Source: Ruminococcus sp.
Lineage (GTDB): Bacteria; Bacillota; Clostridia; Oscillospirales; Acutalibacteraceae
Direction: 5' to 3'
NCBI GenBank assembly: GCA_017416065.1
Contig: JAFQDM010000022.1
Location: forward strand, 1-64,000
DNA length: 64,000 bases
In this document: positions 60,736 to 64,000 of the stretch, piece after piece
How positions within the stretch are numbered: the first letter of the stretch is position 1
Layout of the letters: each line of letters opens with the position of its first letter
Translations under genes and position numbers: made by a program
The notes under the pieces: model-generated
What the model was told of the DNA's origin: nothing
What the model saw: only the letters and a program-made list of their open reading frames with translations
The model's database searches: none

Positions 60736-61755
60736 TTATCTGTGTATAAATCCGATCTTTTTCATTGCCTTGTCAAGGGTGCGCTGTGCAAAGCGGTCTG
60801 CAACCTGTGCGGCGGCACGGTAGCTTTCTTCAAGATAAGCTTTGTCCGCAATTAGCTTTTCGTACTTTTCTCTGATGGGTCTGAGCTCCTCAACAACAGC
60901 CTCGCCGACTGTCATCTTAAAGTCGCCGTAGCCCTTGCCCTCAAACTCAGCGGTGATCTCGTCTGCAGATTTACCCGTTACTGCAGAGTAGATACCTATA
61001 AGGTTGTTGACCCCGTCTTTGCCCTCGCCAATGCAGACCTTTGCCTCGCTGTCGGTTACGGCGCGCTTGAACTTACGCATAATAGTGTCTGCATCATCAA
61101 GAAGAGATACACAAGCGTTCACGTTCTCATCAGACTTGCTCATCTTTCTTGTGGGATCCTGCAGGCTCATAACACGGGCGCCGTTTGTGGGAATGAATCC
61201 CTCCGGCACGGTGAACACCCCTGAGTATCTGCCGTTGAATCTCTCTGCAATGTCACGGGCAAGCTCCAGATGCTGCTTCTGGTCTGCACCAACGGGCACC
61301 AGGTCTGCCTGATAAAGGAGAATATCCGCCGCCATAAGGGTGGGGTATGTAAAAAGTCCTGCGTTTATATTATCCGCATGCTTTGCAGATTTATCCTTGA
61401 ACTGCGTCATTCTGGAAAGCTCGCCAAACTGAGTATAGCAGTTGAGGATCCATGCCATCTGTGCGTGTGCAGGCACGTGGCTCTGAATAAAGAACACACT
61501 TTTCTCTGCGTCAATGCCGCAGGCAAGAATGGAGGCGTAAGCCTCAAGCACATTCTTCCTCATTGCGGCAGGCTCCTGACGCACGGTGATGGTGTGCAGG
61601 TCTGCCAGGGTGTAGATGCAGTTTTTGTCCTCTTCGTTCTGCATAATGACCCAATTTCTCAGCGCTCCCAGGTAATTTCCCAGGGTAATTGCACCTGAGG
61701 GCTGAATAGCACTGTATACTATCTTCTTTTTCTCTGTATTAACTGTCTGTTCCAT
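60736..61755 (-). CDS. trpS: Tryptophanyl-tRNA synthetase
   Basis: A 339-aa class I synthetase. The HIGH-type motif is TLGNYLGA (about 20-27), and KMSKSDEN is near residue 200-210. The middle section carries the Trp-binding residues (MAADILLYQADLVPVGADQKQHLELARDIAERFN). No T-box lies in the 31-base gap upstream, so it is probably transcribed with the aminotransferase gene. Confidence 0.96.
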   Translation of the reverse strand: MEQTVNTEKKKIVYSAIQPSGAITLGNYLGALRNWVIMQNEEDKNCIYTLADLHTITVRQEPAAMRKNVLEAYASILACGIDAEKSVFFIQSHVPAHAQMAWILNCYTQFGELSRMTQFKDKSAKHADNINAGLFTYPTLMAADILLYQADLVPVGADQKQHLELARDIAERFNGRYSGVFTVPEGFIPTNGARVMSLQDPTRKMSKSDENVNACVSLLDDADTIMRKFKRAVTDSEAKVCIGEGKDGVNNLIGIYSAVTGKSADEITAEFEGKGYGDFKMTVGEAVVEELRPIREKYEKLIADKAYLEESYRAAAQVADRFAQRTLDKAMKKIGFIHR

Positions 61756-61786
61756 AGTCTGTAATCTCCTTAGAGTATCTTATGTA

Positions 61787-62971
61787 TTAAAGAGTTTCTG
61801 CAAGCTGTCCCAATATCTCAATTCCCTTTTTGAGCTGTTCGTCTGTGGGAGTAGAGAAGTTGATTCTGAAATCGTGGGAAACCTGATTTTCGTCTGTGAG
61901 GAATGCCGTGCCGGGCACAACGCAAACCTTTGCCTTTACTGCATCCATACAGAACTTCTGCATATCCACATGCTCGGGAAGTGTGCACCAGATAAAAAGT
62001 CCTCCGTCTATCTCGCCAAAGGTGATCTTACCCTTCAGGTTTGCACGCAGAAGCTCCATGGTGTACTCTGCCTTTTTGGAATACAGCTTTCTTAAATACT
62101 CAAGATGACCCTTAAAGTCATATTTTGTCATAAACTCGTGACACAGCACCTGTGACCACATATTTGTGTGAACGTCACTGCCCTGCTTGCAAACCACCAT
62201 CTTCTGAGTGACCTCCTGAGGAGCCACAAACCAACCCACGCGCATACCGGGAGAGATAACCTTGGAGAAGGAGCCTGCGTATACCACGATGCCGTCCTCG
62301 TCCATAGATTTGATGGTGGGCAGAGTTTCTCCTCTGTAACGAAGCTCTCCGTAGGGATTATCCTCCAGAATAAGCACATTGTACTTCTTTGCAAGCTCGT
62401 AAAGCTTGCGGCGCTTCTCAAGGCTCATTGTGATGCCTGAGGGATTCTGGAAGGTGGGGATAGTGTAAATAAATCTGATTTTGTTATGAGTGCTGAGAGT
62501 TTTCTCCAGCTCCTCCATATTCATTCCGTCTGCCTCCATGGGAACTCCCAGAAGCTTTGCACCATAGCTGCGGAAGGTGTTGAGCGAGCCGATAAACGAA
62601 GGAGCCTCACAAACTATTTCGTCCCCCTCATTCACAAGGGACTTGGTCATAAGGTCCATAACCTGCTGTGCACCTGAGGTCACAATAAGCTCGTCAAACT
62701 CTCTGCCTATGCCGTAATCTTCCTTCATATGCTTCTTGAGCGATTCTCTTAAGGGAAGATAGCCCTCTGTAAGTCCGTACTGAAGTGCCAGCACAGGATT
62801 CTCTCTCATAAGTCTTTCGGAAATCTCCGCAAGCTCCTTTGCAGGGAAAGCATCGGGTGCAGGGTTGCCTGCAGAGAGAGAGACCACCTCGGGGTCTGCG
62901 GCATACTTAAAGATCTCTCTGATTGCAGAGGGCTTAAGTCCGCAGATTCTATTTGCAAATGAATAATCCAT
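61787..62971 (-). CDS. PLP-dependent aminotransferase (class I/II, AAT-I fold)
   Basis: A 394-aa protein starting at 62971 (MDYSFAN, AGAAAGCG ahead). It has the 2-aminoadipate/MocR-type core: LQYGLTEGYLPLRESL, VTSGAQQVMDL, DNPYGELRY, and the Schiff-base Lys in SFSKVISPGMRVGW. No DNA-binding domain is present, so it is a plain aminotransferase of the LysN/AroH-like group. The amino acid is unknown; the closeness to trpS hints at aromatic substrates but is weak evidence. Confidence 0.92.
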   Translation of the reverse strand: MDYSFANRICGLKPSAIREIFKYAADPEVVSLSAGNPAPDAFPAKELAEISERLMRENPVLALQYGLTEGYLPLRESLKKHMKEDYGIGREFDELIVTSGAQQVMDLMTKSLVNEGDEIVCEAPSFIGSLNTFRSYGAKLLGVPMEADGMNMEELEKTLSTHNKIRFIYTIPTFQNPSGITMSLEKRRKLYELAKKYNVLILEDNPYGELRYRGETLPTIKSMDEDGIVVYAGSFSKVISPGMRVGWFVAPQEVTQKMVVCKQGSDVHTNMWSQVLCHEFMTKYDFKGHLEYLRKLYSKKAEYTMELLRANLKGKITFGEIDGGLFIWCTLPEHVDMQKFCMDAVKAKVCVVPGTAFLTDENQVSHDFRINFSTPTDEQLKKGIEILGQLAETL

Positions 62972-63000
62972 AAAATCACGCTTTCTATAAAATTTGGCTA

Positions 63001-63220
63001 TACATCTGTATTTTACCACACAATATGCTTTTGTGCAATAAATTTGGCTTCTTTTCTTATATTCTGTAACATTACTTAAATATTTAAAGCTGAAAAAATT
63101 ACAATAAACCGCAGTTTTATCACAATTTCTTTACTTTTATTGCCTTTTGACTTATATGTATATTATACTTTACTATGTAAAATTATTTCTGCCTAAATCT
63201 TAAATCGGAGGCGACAAAAC
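63001..63220. other. AT-rich intergenic region between divergent genes
   Basis: Probably holds the divergent promoters for the aminotransferase-trpS unit and the DHHW gene. TATTATACTTTACTATG near 63160-63177 may contain a rightward -10. No gene or RNA recognised. Confidence 0.4.
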
Positions 63221-64000
63221 GTGAAACGAAAAAAGGATGAGTACTTCATAGGTATGGTAGACAGCTTCGCTGCAAGCCAAAGATACTCACGAAACAGAAA
63301 GAAAAACAAAAGGAAGCTGCTTCTCAAGCGCGGCCTCATAATTGCCCTTTGTTGCGCAGCAGTTGCGGCAATTGCGGCACTTGTATGGTTCTGCATTGTT
63401 CCTGCGGTGGGCTCGCTGTTCGCAGGCTCGACCGCTGACGAAGCAACCCCCGACAGCGCACCTGCAGCAGTTGAGGAGGTAACCACTACTCCCGTGCAGG
63501 AAACAACAGAGCCTGTCACCACAGAGCCTGCCACAACCGTTCCGCCTACAACGGCACCGCCTGAGACCACGGCGCCCACAGAAGCTCCTGCTGATACAGA
63601 GGAGTTTATTGCTCCCGTAATCAAGGACGACGGAAAAGACGGCACCCTGTACTCCTCTACCCTGTATCTGTACAAAAAAGCAGGCTACAACCTATTTGGA
63701 AGCACAAACAAGGTTGCAAAGAACTACGCAAAGGCTGTAAACGATATTGCAAAAACTCTTGATAAAAAAGTCAAGGTCTACAATATGGTGGTTCCCAACC
63801 ACACGGAGTTCGGTCTGCCCACACGAATCGCAAAGGATATCGGCTGTACCTCTCAGGCTGACAACATCAAGACCATCAACGAAAACCTGAGCAGCAAAAT
63901 TCAGCCCATCAACTGCTACAACGCACTCTCAACCCATAACGACGAGTACATATACTACAACACGGATCACCATTGGACAAGTCTGGGCGCTTACTACGCA
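63221..64000 (+). CDS. DHHW-motif membrane protein (C-terminal end outside window)
   Basis: GTG start at 63221 behind GGAGGCG; the first 260 codons are present. A basic cytosolic tail (KKDEYF...RNRKKNKRKLLLKR) is followed by a TM helix (GLIIALCCAAVAAIAALVWFCIV), a Thr/Pro/Glu-rich extracellular linker (about 80-135) and a domain with LKKVKVYNMVVPNHTEF-like core ending TDHHWTSLGAYYA at the window edge. That is the DHHW protein family, related to AlgX/AlgJ SGNH-like O-acetyltransferases that modify surface polysaccharides. DHHW would be the catalytic Asp/His region. Confidence 0.85.
   Translation, partial: MKRKKDEYFIGMVDSFAASQRYSRNRKKNKRKLLLKRGLIIALCCAAVAAIAALVWFCIVPAVGSLFAGSTADEATPDSAPAAVEEVTTTPVQETTEPVTTEPATTVPPTTAPPETTAPTEAPADTEEFIAPVIKDDGKDGTLYSSTLYLYKKAGYNLFGSTNKVAKNYAKAVNDIAKTLDKKVKVYNMVVPNHTEFGLPTRIAKDIGCTSQADNIKTINENLSSKIQPINCYNALSTHNDEYIYYNTDHHWTSLGAYYA

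Noticed and set aside
61756..61786. T-box or trp attenuator in front of trpS.
   Set aside because: Only 31 bases separate trpS from the upstream aminotransferase gene, and no T-box sequence is present. The 210 bases upstream of metG also lack one.

Overview
The window looks like a chromosome segment of an anaerobic gut Clostridia, most likely an Oscillospiraceae (Ruminococcus-like) species. The evidence is four secreted dockerin proteins (two with BspA-type leucine-rich repeats), the Gram-positive order rimP-nusA-rnpM-ylxQ-infB-rbfA-nrnA-truB, the murT/gatD pair, strong AGGAGG ribosome binding sites and several GTG starts. Species-level placement is inference.

Layout. 1-2018: a LiaF-like/DUF4097 envelope operon (minus strand) behind an unidentified structured leader with a terminator/antiterminator pair. 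2019-10016: an 8-kb integrated element in the 3' end of the initiator tRNA gene, bounded by a 47-bp direct repeat. It carries a tyrosine integrase with an internal helix-turn-helix domain, a repressor, a divergent early operon (HTH, Xis-like, DnaD-like, DnaC-like, sigma factor), small accessory genes and an apparent Fst/par-like type I toxin-antitoxin locus. No relaxase, capsid or packaging gene is visible, so it is best seen as a satellite or IME-like element. 10261-13058: metG and tatD. 13071-16198: a dockerin protein and a two-gene unit encoding a secreted protein whose mature N-terminus is a ubiquitin domain (60 of 76 residues as in human ubiquitin, compared by eye from memory), followed by a 46-aa peptide gene. 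16258-18410: murF, YjbQ and a MIF-like tautomerase. 18744-22296: a two-component system with a membrane-anchored protein and a C39-like peptidase. 22534-27513: fba, a small membrane protein, gatD/murT, ogg and a DUF6062 gene. 27578-29350: an N-terminal dockerin protein with three near-identical 165-bp repeats. 29646-36644: the translation/transcription factor operon. 36791-38620 and 45441-47390: LRR-dockerin proteins flanking oppB-C-D-F-A. 47619-50444: pnp and rpsO. 50602-54321: small regulators, tRNA-Thr and three zinc-ribbon membrane or cytosolic proteins. 54591-56516: a TetR regulator and GH13 enzyme sharing an operator. 56587-60684: a lipoprotein plus fused permease-ATPase importer, a divergent Crp/Fnr regulator and a phosphoesterase. 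60736-62971: trpS and an aminotransferase. 63221-64000: a DHHW protein running off the right edge.

The most unusual finding is the secreted ubiquitin protein: it has its own promoter, signal peptide and terminator, keeps the hydrophobic face and Lys48, but lacks the C-terminal Gly-Gly and has changed Lys11 and Lys63. The candidate type I toxin-antitoxin locus, the unassigned leader RNA and a dispersed stem-loop repeat (two copies here) are the next most interesting. All promoters, terminators and RNA structures were found by eye and not computed.
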